Shown: positions 42,476 through 50,950, counted from the stretch's first letter. The stretch: DNA of 51,231 nt from Oceanospirillaceae bacterium (GCA_003521845.1 DPHB01000005.1:19638-70868); one strand, 5' to 3'. Program-made: numbers and translations. The notes: generated from the sequence alone by a model not told the origin.

Positions 42476-44170
42476 TTAGCTTAAGTCTTCCACCAGATTC
42501 TTAATATCCGCATGTTCGGGCATGGCACGATGTTCTATCACAGCCTGCTGTTGCGATACTGTGTTAAAGCCCTGCATGGCATCATTTAGCTCAGCCGACT
42601 TCTGCATAAGGCCCGTAGCCGAAGCGGCAGACTTGGCAACTAGGTCTGAGTTCTGTTGATTGATGCTTTCTAGTTGGTTTACGGCGTGGTTAACCTGTTC
42701 AATGCCCTGGGCTTGTTCTTTACTGGCATCAGCAATGGCTGCCACCGAAGCAGCAACCTGCTCAATATCTTGGTTAATAGCTTGTAGGGACTCACCGGTC
42801 TCCTGCACCAAACGGTTACTGGTGGTTACGCGTTGCCTAGTATCGGTGATCAAAGCACTAATATCTTTCGCCGCGTCCGCCGAGCGTTGTGCCAAGGTGC
42901 GTACTTCCCCTGCTACCACCGCAAAGCCACGTCCCTGTTCGCCAGCACGCGCAGCTTCTACCGAGGCATTAAGTGCTAACAAGTTTGTCTGAAAGGCAAT
43001 ACCATCAATAATAGTGATGATTTCGGCAATCTTGGCACTGGCTTGGTTCACGCCCTCCATAGCCGTCATGGCTTGAGTGACGATTTCGGTGCTCGCTTGG
43101 GTATCCTCACGGGCACGGCGCATCATGTCATCAGCGCGTTGCGCGTTTTCAGAATTCAGGCGTACGCTACCGGCCATCTGCTCCATGCTCGCCGCGGTTT
43201 GCTCCAAAGATGCGGCTTGGTCATGGGCACGCGACGTCAGGTTTTGGCCACCACGATGGATTTCCTGTGCCGTTTGGTTGACCCCACCAGCCATAGAAAG
43301 TACGTTTTTAACCATCTGTGAAAGGCTGCTATTGGTGTCATTTAAAGCACCAGCAATCAGGCCCAACTGACCATCATAATGGCCATCAATATTATGCCCA
43401 AGATCGCCATCGTTCATAGCCGCAGTAACCCGGGTAACTTCTTGTACCGCCGACGCTAGGGACGTCATGGATTGGTTGATATGTTGTTTAAGTACTTGTA
43501 GATCGCCGTGCAGCGCTTGCTCAACCCGCACATCAAAGTCACCCAAAGACAGGGCTTGCATCACCTGCCCCATTTCTTCGAATGCCTGCTCTATGGCCGC
43601 CATTGTCATATCGACCTGTTGCTTTAGCGCACCTTGAACACGGCTATCCATGCGTGCAGAAAAATCCCCTTTGGCGATCTTTTCCATTAGTTCAGACAAG
43701 CCTTCCATGGTAGCCGAAACACTAGCAACAGACTCATTAGTGGCTTGTTTGAGGGTTTCGAAATGGCCTATCATAGGCATATCAATCCGCTCAGACATAT
43801 CCCCCATAGCCACCGCTTGCATGACACGGTTGACCTCATGGATGCCTCTTTGCATGCGGCTTTGTACACGATTAAAGGCACGGCCGGCACGCTGCGCAGG
43901 GCCAGAACCATCAGCTAAAGATAAACGTTGAGAGAAATCACCAGATTCGACCAGCTGCTCCATAGCGTCGGCCAATTGTTCTACAGGGATATCGATTTTC
44001 TGGCCAATTATCCAGCCCAAAACCAAGCCAAAGACTACACAAAAAAGCCATAGCCAAAGTGCTATAGATACGCCTAAAACAGCGGCCAACCCCAGAGGAA
44101 AGACGCCCATAAAAGCAAAACCGAGTGCCAGCTTCAGCGGATTAGAAAAGTGCATAAGTTCAGTCAGCAT
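42476..44170 (-). CDS. Methyl-accepting chemotaxis protein without periplasmic sensor
   Basis: Chemoreceptor-type signalling protein, 564 residues from ATG 44170 (a TTG four codons upstream is possible). Two adjacent membrane segments (LGFAFMGVFPLGLAAVLGVS and LWLFCVVFGLVLGWIIG) leave almost no periplasmic part. Several HAMP-like repeats follow (about residues 60-280, with repeated MAxGDxxxR units). The C-terminal signalling tip is IIDGIAFQTNLLALNASVEA followed by FAVVAGEVRTLAQRSADAAK. It may sense a cytoplasmic or membrane state. No che gene is adjacent. Confidence 0.92.
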   Translation of the reverse strand: MLTELMHFSNPLKLALGFAFMGVFPLGLAAVLGVSIALWLWLFCVVFGLVLGWIIGQKIDIPVEQLADAMEQLVESGDFSQRLSLADGSGPAQRAGRAFNRVQSRMQRGIHEVNRVMQAVAMGDMSERIDMPMIGHFETLKQATNESVASVSATMEGLSELMEKIAKGDFSARMDSRVQGALKQQVDMTMAAIEQAFEEMGQVMQALSLGDFDVRVEQALHGDLQVLKQHINQSMTSLASAVQEVTRVTAAMNDGDLGHNIDGHYDGQLGLIAGALNDTNSSLSQMVKNVLSMAGGVNQTAQEIHRGGQNLTSRAHDQAASLEQTAASMEQMAGSVRLNSENAQRADDMMRRAREDTQASTEIVTQAMTAMEGVNQASAKIAEIITIIDGIAFQTNLLALNASVEAARAGEQGRGFAVVAGEVRTLAQRSADAAKDISALITDTRQRVTTSNRLVQETGESLQAINQDIEQVAASVAAIADASKEQAQGIEQVNHAVNQLESINQQNSDLVAKSAASATGLMQKSAELNDAMQGFNTVSQQQAVIEHRAMPEHADIKNLVEDLS

Positions 44171-44221
44171 ATCCGTAAACAATAACCATATCTGAGTATA
44201 GCGCCCTTAGGATAAGTAGGG

Positions 44222-44962
44222 CTACTCTTTATACGCATCCGGAAAGTCCGCTTGCGCCGCAATACCGGCGGCCAACTGTTCATCCATATCTTGCCCCCAT
44301 TGCTCGCTGTGCACCAGCTCATCTAAGGACATACGCTGGCGCCAACCCTTACTGGCTAGTTCTGGTTGCGCGCGAAAATGATCCACATAACCGATACAAA
44401 GATAAGCAATAGGTACAATCTGTTGAGGAATACCCAAGGCCTGCTTTAAATCATCCGTTTCAATAATACTCACCCAGCCCACACCCAAGCCTTCGGCACG
44501 GGCCGCAAGCCACAGGTTTTGCACGGCACAAACGGTGCTATACAAATCCATCTCAGGCATATGAGTGCGGCCCAATACCACCTTACCACTACGCTCTCGG
44601 TCACAGGTAATGCATAGATTAATAGGTGCATCCACAATACCGGCTAGCTTTAGCTGCTTATACTTTGCTTGGCGTTCGTCAACAAACTGCGCGGCCGCTT
44701 CGGCATTGGCTCGTTGAAATGCCTCATGCACTTTTTGCTTCACCGCATCACTTTTAATAACAGTAAAGTCCCAAGGTTGCATAAAGCCCACGGAAGGTGC
44801 GTGGTGGGCAGCATAAAGCACACGTGCTAGCACTTCATCGGGTACCGGTGTGGGCAAAAATTCACTGCGCACGTCACGCCGGTTAAATAGAGTGCGATAA
44901 AAACCTGCGCGATCGTCGTTGCTAAGGTAATGTAAACCTTGTGCTATATCTTCTTGTCCCAT
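44222..44962 (-). CDS. bluB: 5,6-dimethylbenzimidazole synthase BluB
   Basis: Flavin-destructase that converts reduced FMN to 5,6-dimethylbenzimidazole, the lower ligand of vitamin B12. From ATG 44962 it has 246 residues. Typical motifs are RAGFYRTLFNRRDVRSEF, AAHHAPSVGFMQPWDF, and GRTHMPEMDLYSTVCAVQNL with GLGVGWVSIIE. A longer frame from 45013 would enter the leader, and AAGGGG stands before the chosen ATG. A cobalamin riboswitch directly upstream supports the call. No other cob gene is in the window. Confidence 0.94.
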   Translation of the reverse strand: MGQEDIAQGLHYLSNDDRAGFYRTLFNRRDVRSEFLPTPVPDEVLARVLYAAHHAPSVGFMQPWDFTVIKSDAVKQKVHEAFQRANAEAAAQFVDERQAKYKQLKLAGIVDAPINLCITCDRERSGKVVLGRTHMPEMDLYSTVCAVQNLWLAARAEGLGVGWVSIIETDDLKQALGIPQQIVPIAYLCIGYVDHFRAQPELASKGWRQRMSLDELVHSEQWGQDMDEQLAAGIAAQADFPDAYKE

Positions 44963-44988
44963 TGTATTCCCCTTGGTGGAACAGCCAA

Positions 44989-45010
44989 CAAACACCTGAC
45001 CAAGTGTTTG
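44989..45010 (-). promoter_or_regulatory. Expression-platform hairpin of the bluB riboswitch
   Basis: CAAACAC and GTGTTTG pair around an 8-base loop, between the aptamer and the bluB ribosome binding site. It is not followed by a full T-run, so control by blocking translation or partial termination are both possible. Confidence 0.55.
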
Positions 45011-45017
45011 CAATAAC

Positions 45018-45192
45018 GTTACAGGCCGGTCTTCTGACTCGGTTTCATCCTCACTTAACGCCTTCCCAATTAATTATTTAATCAGTGGCATCGAGTTAAG
45101 TAAGTCCGCCTCACAGTGTTGGGCACGTGGTGGTTTTGCACCACCTTCCCGATTATCTAAACCACCCCTACGAGCGACCTAGCACCTGTAAC
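45018..45192 (-). ncRNA. Cobalamin riboswitch
   Basis: The minus strand has the B12 box AGTCAGAAGACCGGCC near its 3' end. Upstream there are the conserved aptamer parts TAATCGGGAAGGTGGTGCAA, GCCCAACACTGTGA, GATGCCACTG and TTGGGAAGGCG in the correct order. CCTGTAAC near the start pairs with GTTACAGG at the end, closing P1. It lies in the leader of bluB and should lower bluB expression when adenosylcobalamin is plentiful. Confidence 0.94.
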
Positions 45193-45248
45193 AAATAAGT
45201 GTTGGCATGTTGCCTTTAGCACCTTACAAAAGCAAGGCCTAAGTCACC

Positions 45249-46220
45249 CTAAACGGCACTTATAGAGCGCAAAACACTAACTATTAGAGCCGTAGAAGCA
45301 AATGATAGTAATGTAGTAACAGCAATAATGCTGGCCACCAGTTTGGCATTACCACCCATGGCGCGTACCATCGGGTAGCTGGCCGCTGCGGTTGGGGCAC
45401 AAGCCATAAGCACCAATAGCTCTAAAGCCACACCACGCAAACCAAAACCATAAGCTACCAGAGCAGTCAGTACAGGGGCCACCAGTAATTTTGCCAGTGT
45501 AGCCAACCACACCTTGTCCATATCATCTTTTAAGGCCTTAAAGCTCAAGCTGCCACCGGCACACAACAAGGCTAAGGGTAATGTCATGGCGGCAAAATAT
45601 TGGCCTGTGGTTAAAGCGACTTGTGGCAATTGCAAGCCGATTGTTGAGCCCAACATAGACCAAACGGCCGCCAAAACAATGGCAATAATCAAAGGGTTTT
45701 TGGCAATACCCTTTAAAGTATCCAAAACACTAATATTATCCGTTTGTTTACGGCTTAGGGTAATAACCGATAGGACATTGAATAAGATAGTAACCAAGGC
45801 CAAATACATGGCGACCTGCGCTATGCCATCTTCACCGTGAGCATTAAACACATAAGCTAAGCCAACAATGCCCAAATTGGAGCGAAAGCCCCCCATGACC
45901 ACAACACCACGGTCACTACGCGGCTGTACCATACGCGTTGCTAGCGCTTCCATTAGCAACCACATGATGACCGTCACCAACAAACCCACCAGCGCCCCCT
46001 GTAGGGTGACACCATAGGTTAAAGGTCGAGTCGCGATGCTAATAAACAACAATACCGGCAAGGTAAAATTGAACACCAAGCGCGAGGCCATACCAATAAA
46101 ATGATCATCGATAAGGCCCACACGACGTAAGCCATAGCCACACATCACCAGCAAAAAAATAGGCGTTGTAATGGCCATGGTTTGCAGCAACAACGAAAAC
46201 AACATAATAGGAGCGATCAT
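45249..46220 (-). CDS. AEC family transporter (second copy)
   Basis: Membrane permease of the auxin efflux carrier family, about 323 residues with around ten membrane segments. Family features include the paired five-helix arrangement, VFNFTLPVLLFISIATRPL near the N-terminus and LMACAPTAAASYPMVRAMGG near the C-terminus. The start is uncertain: ATG 46220 is used, and a TTG just before and an ATG five codons on are alternatives. It is divergent from the response regulator gene. Substrate unknown. Confidence 0.85.
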   Translation of the reverse strand: MIAPIMLFSLLLQTMAITTPIFLLVMCGYGLRRVGLIDDHFIGMASRLVFNFTLPVLLFISIATRPLTYGVTLQGALVGLLVTVIMWLLMEALATRMVQPRSDRGVVVMGGFRSNLGIVGLAYVFNAHGEDGIAQVAMYLALVTILFNVLSVITLSRKQTDNISVLDTLKGIAKNPLIIAIVLAAVWSMLGSTIGLQLPQVALTTGQYFAAMTLPLALLCAGGSLSFKALKDDMDKVWLATLAKLLVAPVLTALVAYGFGLRGVALELLVLMACAPTAAASYPMVRAMGGNAKLVASIIAVTTLLSFASTALIVSVLRSISAV

Positions 46221-46347
46221 CAATTTTATAACAGGCTGATTAGTTTACCATTCATGGAAATTTAATGGAGATCCTTTGCTACCTATCAGCTAGCTATTTG
46301 CCACCTCCACAAGCTGTGCTACGGTTAGCTCACCTAAAGGAGTTAGC

Positions 46348-47046
46348 ATGACCCACCAACCTTGTATTGCCATCGTCGAAGATGATGACGACCAACGCCA
46401 AAATTACGTGCGCGCCCTGGCTCGCATGCCAGTACAAGTATTGGCTTTTGCTGACCAGCCCAGTGCTATGCAAGCCCTAGCTAATCAACGTCCAGACCTA
46501 CTTATCCTAGATATTATTCTGGGCCAAGAATACGATGCTGGTTTCAACCTTTATAGCCAGCTAAGCCGCCTCTACCCAGATTTGCCAGTGCTATTTCTTA
46601 CCGAACGCGTGGCCGAGATAGACCAGGTTTCAGGCCTGCGCATGGGGGCTTGGGACTACCAGCCTAAACCCATTACCATTGATTATTTTGTTGCTAAGGT
46701 AGAGTCTTTACTACGCTTAGCACGCAATAGCAGCCCCACCTTAGAAACCAGAGAAATCATCTGTGGTAAGCTCAGCATGGACCTAGATCGGCGTCATATC
46801 AGCTGGCGCCAGCAACCTTTGGCCGAATTCACCATGACTGAATTTACCATGTTAGAATATTTGGCCCGCCGCCCTGGGCAAGTGCAATCCTACCAACAGT
46901 TGGGACAAGCCACCTTTGGCGGCTGCGTAGAAAACAACACTATTAGCACGCACATCAGCAACATAAAACGCAAATTTAAAGCCGTTGATGCGGACTTTAA
47001 CAATATTATTTCTGAGTATGGGCAAGGCTATCGCTGGCGCAACTAA
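46348..47046 (+). CDS. Response regulator, sortase-dedicated (marine_sort_RR) type
   Basis: OmpR/PhoB-type regulator of 232 residues. The receiver domain has EDDDDQ near residue 11 and phosphoacceptor Asp55 in DLLILDIILG; the winged helix follows, with FTMTEFTMLEYLARRPGQVQ and ISTHISNIKRKFKAVDADF, ending in YGQGYRWRN. The wording of both domains resembles the response regulator found beside proteobacterial sortases (the family described as the dedicated sortase system regulator). No sortase or LPXTG gene is within the window. It starts at ATG after AAAGGAG and overlaps the kinase gene. Confidence 0.85.
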   Translation: MTHQPCIAIVEDDDDQRQNYVRALARMPVQVLAFADQPSAMQALANQRPDLLILDIILGQEYDAGFNLYSQLSRLYPDLPVLFLTERVAEIDQVSGLRMGAWDYQPKPITIDYFVAKVESLLRLARNSSPTLETREIICGKLSMDLDRRHISWRQQPLAEFTMTEFTMLEYLARRPGQVQSYQQLGQATFGGCVENNTISTHISNIKRKFKAVDADFNNIISEYGQGYRWRN

Positions 47047-49132
47047 ATTTGGACTCTTCAAACTTCGCTACCAACTACTAGCCATTGGCTTGGTTTTGTT
47101 GAGCCTGCCGTATTTAGGCTATCGCTTTATTGATGCCACCAGCGGTTTATTACAACAAAGCCAATCCCAAGCCCAAAGGCTGGTCGCGCAATCACTCGCT
47201 AATGTGTTCGTACAGCGCCCTGAGCTACTCTTACAGTTACCGGAATTAAGCAAACAACAGCCGTTATTGTTTGTACAAAATATCAATCACGCAAAAACCA
47301 TTGATGGTTTAGCCAACGACTGGCGCCAAGAAATGGTGCAAGCCAGCGAATTTATTAGTCCACAAAGCCAAGTACACTACACCGTTACGCTGGGAAAATT
47401 CGAGCAACAGCTTATTGGCAAGGTGCAAGTTTACGACCAGCATTGGGTGCAGCCCGGTATCAGCACTAACAGCCGCTTACATAGCGATCACCTGCGTTTG
47501 TCCTATGTTGATGCACAACAACAATCCCACCATCTTGTATTACTAGGCCATGAACAAGGCCAAGTAAAGATTTACCGAACCAACGCCCAAGGCTCACAAA
47601 TTGATGCACAGCAACTGAATAAATTTGCTATACAAGCCAGTATGCAGATCAACGGTGATGGTTATTTAATGGAATGGCAAATGCCATTGGGGCTGATGGG
47701 CGAGCGGCAGTTACTCGCCATTGCGGTTGTCGATGCCGACGCCCCCGATAGCGCACCTAACATGCTGGCCACACAAGGCCCAGAAAAAGCGGGTTTTACT
47801 GCCCTTAATACAGTATCAAACCAGGCTATGGCACTACTGGCGGGGCAACAAGAAGGCCCCTTATCGGTGACACTTTATGACCAGCAGCTTAATCGCCTAG
47901 CTCATACGGGGCATGTGCCGAGCGACTCACCTGACACTTGGAACTGGAAATTTAATGAACTTTGGCGGCAATTGACTGCAAGTTTACTCAACTTAGTGCT
48001 AGGCAGCGCCAACCCAATAGACGGCAAAGCCAGTCTTAGCCGGCCACGTCTGCTCAATTTGGCCTTGGCTGGCATTACGGTACAAGATCGCTGGCAGCTA
48101 CCCCAGAGCCAAGGTGTGCAAGCCACAGCGATGCCCATCACCAATGCACAACAACAGATATTGGGTGTAGTGTTAGTGGAACAAGGCATAGACCAATTAC
48201 TGCAATTGCAACGTCAGGCTATAGAGCAGGTGGTGCTAGTGAGCCTGACGAGTATCAGCCTCATTATGTTGAGCCTGTTTTTGCTGTTCTGGCGTTTGGC
48301 CCAGCGTATCCGCACGTTAGGTAAACACACCCACGCACTGGTCGACGCTTACGGCCGTTTGCAAGGCACGGGCCTAACTTATGGCACCCAAAGCAATGAT
48401 GAGCTCGGTGACTTAGCCAGAGATATTGCTCAGGTAATGACCCGCCTACAAAGCCACCAACGCTTTCTCAGTAACATTCCACGTACCTTAAGCCATGAAA
48501 TTAAAAACCCACTCAATACCATTTCAACATCTTTGGGTAATTTATCCACAGAACTTGCTGACCACCCTTCGCAAGAATACCTTGCTGCCGCCCAACGCGG
48601 ACTTTATAAAATAGAAGGTATTTTGAATAAGCTTGCCAGCGCCGCCAGTTTAGAACAAGCACTGCAACAAGAACCCGCCGAAGCCGTTGACTTAGCTCAC
48701 CTACTGCACAGCTACTGTAGCTTTCAGCAGCAAGTGGACCCCTTGTTGCAGTACGCAGGCGCTAGTAGCGGTGTGCAGGTTATGGCCGTAGACTATCGCC
48801 TAGAACAAGCCTTGGATAAATTATTGGACAACGCCCGCGATTTTCGCACACCCGGCACGCCCATTGAGGTTAGCTTACAACAACAAGGGGCTTGGACAAC
48901 GGTGAATGTATGCAATCACGGCATCTCCATCGACAAACAACAAGCAGAGCATTTATTCCATTCTATGGTCAGCCAACGGCATAGCGCTAAACAAGGTGGT
49001 GAAGGGCATTTTGGCTTGGGCCTATTTGTGGTGCGTATAATCTGTGAACATATTGGTGGGCAGGTAAGCTGGCACAATCTACCTAACGCACAGGGGGTTT
49101 GCTTTAGTATGCGTTTGCCAACCCAGATTTAA
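47018..49132 (+). CDS. Histidine kinase, sortase-dedicated (marine_sort_HK) type
   Basis: Large membrane kinase of about 704 residues. The first membrane segment is LLAIGLVLLSLPYLGYRFID. A periplasmic part of about 380 residues begins with a region resembling a carbohydrate-binding CBM9-like fold (KTIDGLANDWRQEM; LRLSYVDAQQQSHHLVLLGH). The second membrane segment is VVLVSLTSISLIMLSLFLLF, then a HAMP region, the H-box RTLSHEIKNPLNTISTSLGN and the ATP site (LDNARDF, GEGHFGLGLFVV). The start is uncertain: ATG 47018 overlaps the regulator by 29 bases, and an upstream in-frame ATG exists at 46985. The pairing and layout fit the dedicated sortase-system kinase family. Confidence 0.82.
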   Translation: MGKAIAGATKFGLFKLRYQLLAIGLVLLSLPYLGYRFIDATSGLLQQSQSQAQRLVAQSLANVFVQRPELLLQLPELSKQQPLLFVQNINHAKTIDGLANDWRQEMVQASEFISPQSQVHYTVTLGKFEQQLIGKVQVYDQHWVQPGISTNSRLHSDHLRLSYVDAQQQSHHLVLLGHEQGQVKIYRTNAQGSQIDAQQLNKFAIQASMQINGDGYLMEWQMPLGLMGERQLLAIAVVDADAPDSAPNMLATQGPEKAGFTALNTVSNQAMALLAGQQEGPLSVTLYDQQLNRLAHTGHVPSDSPDTWNWKFNELWRQLTASLLNLVLGSANPIDGKASLSRPRLLNLALAGITVQDRWQLPQSQGVQATAMPITNAQQQILGVVLVEQGIDQLLQLQRQAIEQVVLVSLTSISLIMLSLFLLFWRLAQRIRTLGKHTHALVDAYGRLQGTGLTYGTQSNDELGDLARDIAQVMTRLQSHQRFLSNIPRTLSHEIKNPLNTISTSLGNLSTELADHPSQEYLAAAQRGLYKIEGILNKLASAASLEQALQQEPAEAVDLAHLLHSYCSFQQQVDPLLQYAGASSGVQVMAVDYRLEQALDKLLDNARDFRTPGTPIEVSLQQQGAWTTVNVCNHGISIDKQQAEHLFHSMVSQRHSAKQGGEGHFGLGLFVVRIICEHIGGQVSWHNLPNAQGVCFSMRLPTQI

Positions 49133-49268
49133 ATTTTGGGTTTTAGTTCGCCATCAGCTCCATTATATCTACACACTCTTCCCACGGTTATTCACTTTTG
49201 TTTCACTTTATCACCAGTGTGTTTTGTTCTACTAGAGGTATCAATCATCACGCAGATGGAGCCACTAG

Positions 49269-49742
49269 ATGCCTAATTTTGACGACTTTAAACACCGTGT
49301 TCAAACCTACACAGATAGCCCTGGCAGCCTGTCAGTCAGCCACCTATTCAAACAATGCAATGACACTATATTCAACCATGCACCACACATGCAGGCAATA
49401 TCACCGCCTAGCACCGCCGCTATAGCACTGCGCATTAAAGAAGTGTGTGCTGACTCCCTTAGCTGGCGCTATATCTACAATTTATTAGAAGACACGGTGC
49501 AAGAACAGCACCAAGGCTACGGTGTATCCAAACCCGTAATCTTCCACTATGTAAGTAATATGATCATTGCTTTGCTAGTGTACCGGCGCCACAACAAAAC
49601 CCTTAGCGAAGATATTCTTATGCGTCTCATAAGCAAACTCAATATACAGCAACCGGTATTACGTGCTGGCATGGAGATGCTGGCCGAAGAAAGCCTACGC
49701 CGCTGTTACCAGCCACACATAATGACCGAGCTAGCGGGCTAA
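49269..49742 (+). CDS. Hypothetical protein, 157 residues
   Basis: Not recognised. It starts at ATG with GGAG 8 bases upstream and has coding-like composition. The product is soluble and mainly helical, with no signal peptide or membrane segment. Visible stretches are FKQCNDTIFNHAPHMQAI, YIYNLLEDTVQEQHQGYG and RHNKTLSEDILMRLISKL. It follows the two-component genes by 136 bases on the same strand, with no clear terminator between them, and may or may not share their transcript. Confidence 0.65.
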   Translation: MPNFDDFKHRVQTYTDSPGSLSVSHLFKQCNDTIFNHAPHMQAISPPSTAAIALRIKEVCADSLSWRYIYNLLEDTVQEQHQGYGVSKPVIFHYVSNMIIALLVYRRHNKTLSEDILMRLISKLNIQQPVLRAGMEMLAEESLRRCYQPHIMTELAG

Positions 49743-49776
49743 GAGCCAAGTAGAAAAATTGCCGAGGATACTTAAA

Positions 49777-49983
49777 TCACTGAACATATCTGGGTTCACC
49801 AGTGTCGCACTTTTTACAATTTAATTGCCGCCCGAGCATAGAGTTACGACCTATTTCAGTTGTCACCCAGGGCCTGTTTATAAATGGCGGATTATGTCTG
49901 ACGTGTTGAAAGTGACCGCATTGCAACTCGGCAACCCAATCATTTTCTAGGTCTTTATGATAACCAGCAATAGATTGTTTCAT
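49777..49983 (-). CDS. DUF3565 family small protein
   Basis: Protein of 68 residues. The layout IAGYHKDLENDWVAELQCGH, QHVRHNPPFINRPWV and a C-terminal LNCKKCD is typical of DUF3565, a small family with a likely metal site made of CGH and CKKC. Its role is unknown. It starts at ATG, with a weak GAAGTG before it. A perfect 10-bp inverted repeat lies just upstream. Confidence 0.8.
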   Translation of the reverse strand: MKQSIAGYHKDLENDWVAELQCGHFQHVRHNPPFINRPWVTTEIGRNSMLGRQLNCKKCDTGEPRYVQ

Positions 49984-49999
49984 TGATACACTTCGTATT

Positions 50000-50027
50000 T
50001 ATAGAGTGAAAATACGCACTCTATAAA
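50000..50027. repeat. Inverted repeat upstream of the DUF3565 gene
   Basis: TTATAGAGTG and CACTCTATAA, perfect 10-base arms around AAAATACG. It lies between the DUF3565 start and the stop of the toxin fragment. It could be an operator or the end of a lost mobile element; there is no T-run of terminator type. Confidence 0.55.
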
Positions 50028-50035
50028 AATTATAC

Positions 50036-50188
50036 TTATAAACGAGCGGGTTGAGTGCTAAGGGTTTCTATCTGTCCCACAATTGCCACTACAAAGTCTT
50101 GGCCTATTTGCGGCACACCCTGCTGTTGGTCATATTCCTTAATACTTATAACATCGTCAAGCGCTGACTTAGAAAAAGAAACGTGCAT
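50036..50188 (-). pseudogene. Truncated RelE/ParE-like toxin fragment
   Basis: A 50-codon frame starting MHVSFSKSALDDVISIKEYD and ending IVGQIETLSTQPARL. This matches the first half of ParE-family toxins, in which a P-x-x-GR motif and the catalytic or contact half would follow. The stop comes where that half should begin, and the DNA after it has no continuation in any frame. The ATG overlaps a 28-codon frame upstream, an arrangement typical of antitoxin-toxin pairs. Confidence 0.6.
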
Positions 50189-50255
50189 AAACTAAAGAGC
50201 CAACTGATTTTTTCACATCACTAATATCAGTAATTTCAGCTGCCGTTATTTCCAT
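50169..50255 (-). pseudogene. 28-codon frame, possible antitoxin remnant
   Basis: Starts at an ATG that overlaps the sugE-frame stop as TAATG and encodes MEITAAEITDISDVKKSVGS and a short tail. Its stop lies 17 bases inside the toxin fragment. Position suggests the remains of the partner antitoxin, but no antitoxin family can be named. The same frame is open upstream to about 50369. Confidence 0.35.
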
Positions 50256-50551
50256 TAACCCTTGCGCAGCAGTCTTAACGAATACAAGGTCTTCTTGGAT
50301 ATTTTCGTAAGCATGCTTATTGCCGACATACCAGCAATGGCGACACCTACAACACCAATACCAGTCCAAACTGCATAGGCATTACCCATTGGAATGGTTT
50401 TCAAAGCATAAGAAAGACAACCAAAACTGATCCACACAGCCGCTATAGTTATTACAGAAGGCCACAATTTGGTAAAACCTTCGGTCTGTTTAAGGCCTAC
50501 AGCCCATACGATCTCAAATAAACCAGCAATGGCTAAAACGATCAAGCCCAT
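50255..50551 (-). pseudogene. sugE: SMR-family efflux gene (sugE-like), 3' part replaced
   Basis: The start ATG 50551 has AAGGAG 8 bases before it. The first ~73 residues are a normal SugE/Gdx-type small multidrug resistance protein: IVLAIAGLFEIVWAVGLKQT with the essential Glu13, and GNAYAVWTGIGVVGVAIAG. After that the expected fourth membrane helix is absent and the frame continues as polar KISKKTLYSLRLLRKG. The junction is near 50330. SMR proteins need four helices, so the product is probably inactive. The lost part was replaced by DNA carrying the toxin remnants. Confidence 0.85.
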
Positions 50552-50614
50552 CGAAACTCTCCTTAGTTGTATCACGTCGTAAACACCGGCGCAGCTTTGC
50601 TGCGTCAGAGTGAT

Positions 50615-50644
50615 TTGACTTGTTATGGCTGCCCTGACTATAAT
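50615..50644 (+). promoter_or_regulatory. Sigma-70 promoter of yefM-yoeB
   Basis: TTGACT (50615-50620) and TATAAT (50639-50644) with an 18-base spacer, 34 bases before the yefM ATG. One of the 8-bp GTTATGGC boundary repeats lies in the spacer. Confidence 0.85.
50622..50629 (+). repeat. 8-bp boundary repeat, left (GTTATGGC)
   Basis: GTTATGGC upstream of yefM, matched in inverted orientation by GCCATAAC at 51207-51214 just after yoeB. A hairpin CGGCGCAGC/GCTGCGTC lies about 20 bases outside it. Confidence 0.5.
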
Positions 50645-50645
50645 A

Positions 50646-50660
50646 GTACGGCATTTCCGT
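50646..50660. promoter_or_regulatory. Probable YefM operator
   Basis: GTACGG and CCGTAC form a perfect 6-bp inverted repeat around CATTT just after the -10 box. YefM-family antitoxins repress their own operon from palindromes with TGTACA-like cores, and this one has GTAC halves. Start site and operator overlap. Confidence 0.65.
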
Positions 50661-50677
50661 ACATAAATAGGTGGAAG

Positions 50678-50950
50678 ATGGAAACGATTAGCGTAAACCA
50701 GTTTAGAGATAACCTGAAAAGTTTTATAGAACAAACAGTTAGTACGCATGAACCGATTAAGGTGACGCGCCGAGCCGGTGAGGATTTTGTAGTGGTTAGT
50801 GCAGAGGATTGGGAGCGAGAGCAAGAAATTCTTTACGTTTTGCAAAATCGTGATTTGATACAACAGGTTGCAGATTCTCTTAACACGCATACCCGCAGCA
50901 AGGGATACCGACCAACGGATGATGAGTTGAATGAAATCATTGGTGTTTGA
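50678..50950 (+). CDS. yefM: YefM-family antitoxin
   Basis: Antitoxin of 90 residues of the Phd/YefM family, binding DNA with the N-terminal half and neutralising YoeB with the C-terminal tail. METISVNQFRDNLKSFIEQT is the N-terminal fold, THEPIKVTRRAGEDFVVVSA the typical middle strand, and a charged flexible tail follows. ATG 50678 has AGGTGG directly upstream. The frame is open further upstream, but that part overlaps the promoter. Its last 20 bases overlap yoeB. Confidence 0.94.
   Translation: METISVNQFRDNLKSFIEQTVSTHEPIKVTRRAGEDFVVVSAEDWEREQEILYVLQNRDLIQQVADSLNTHTRSKGYRPTDDELNEIIGV

Noticed and set aside
50565..50630. Complete integron attC site before yefM
   Set aside because: The right core GTTATGGC does not fit GTTRRRY and there is no matching left core at the expected distance, so only the 8-bp repeats are reported.
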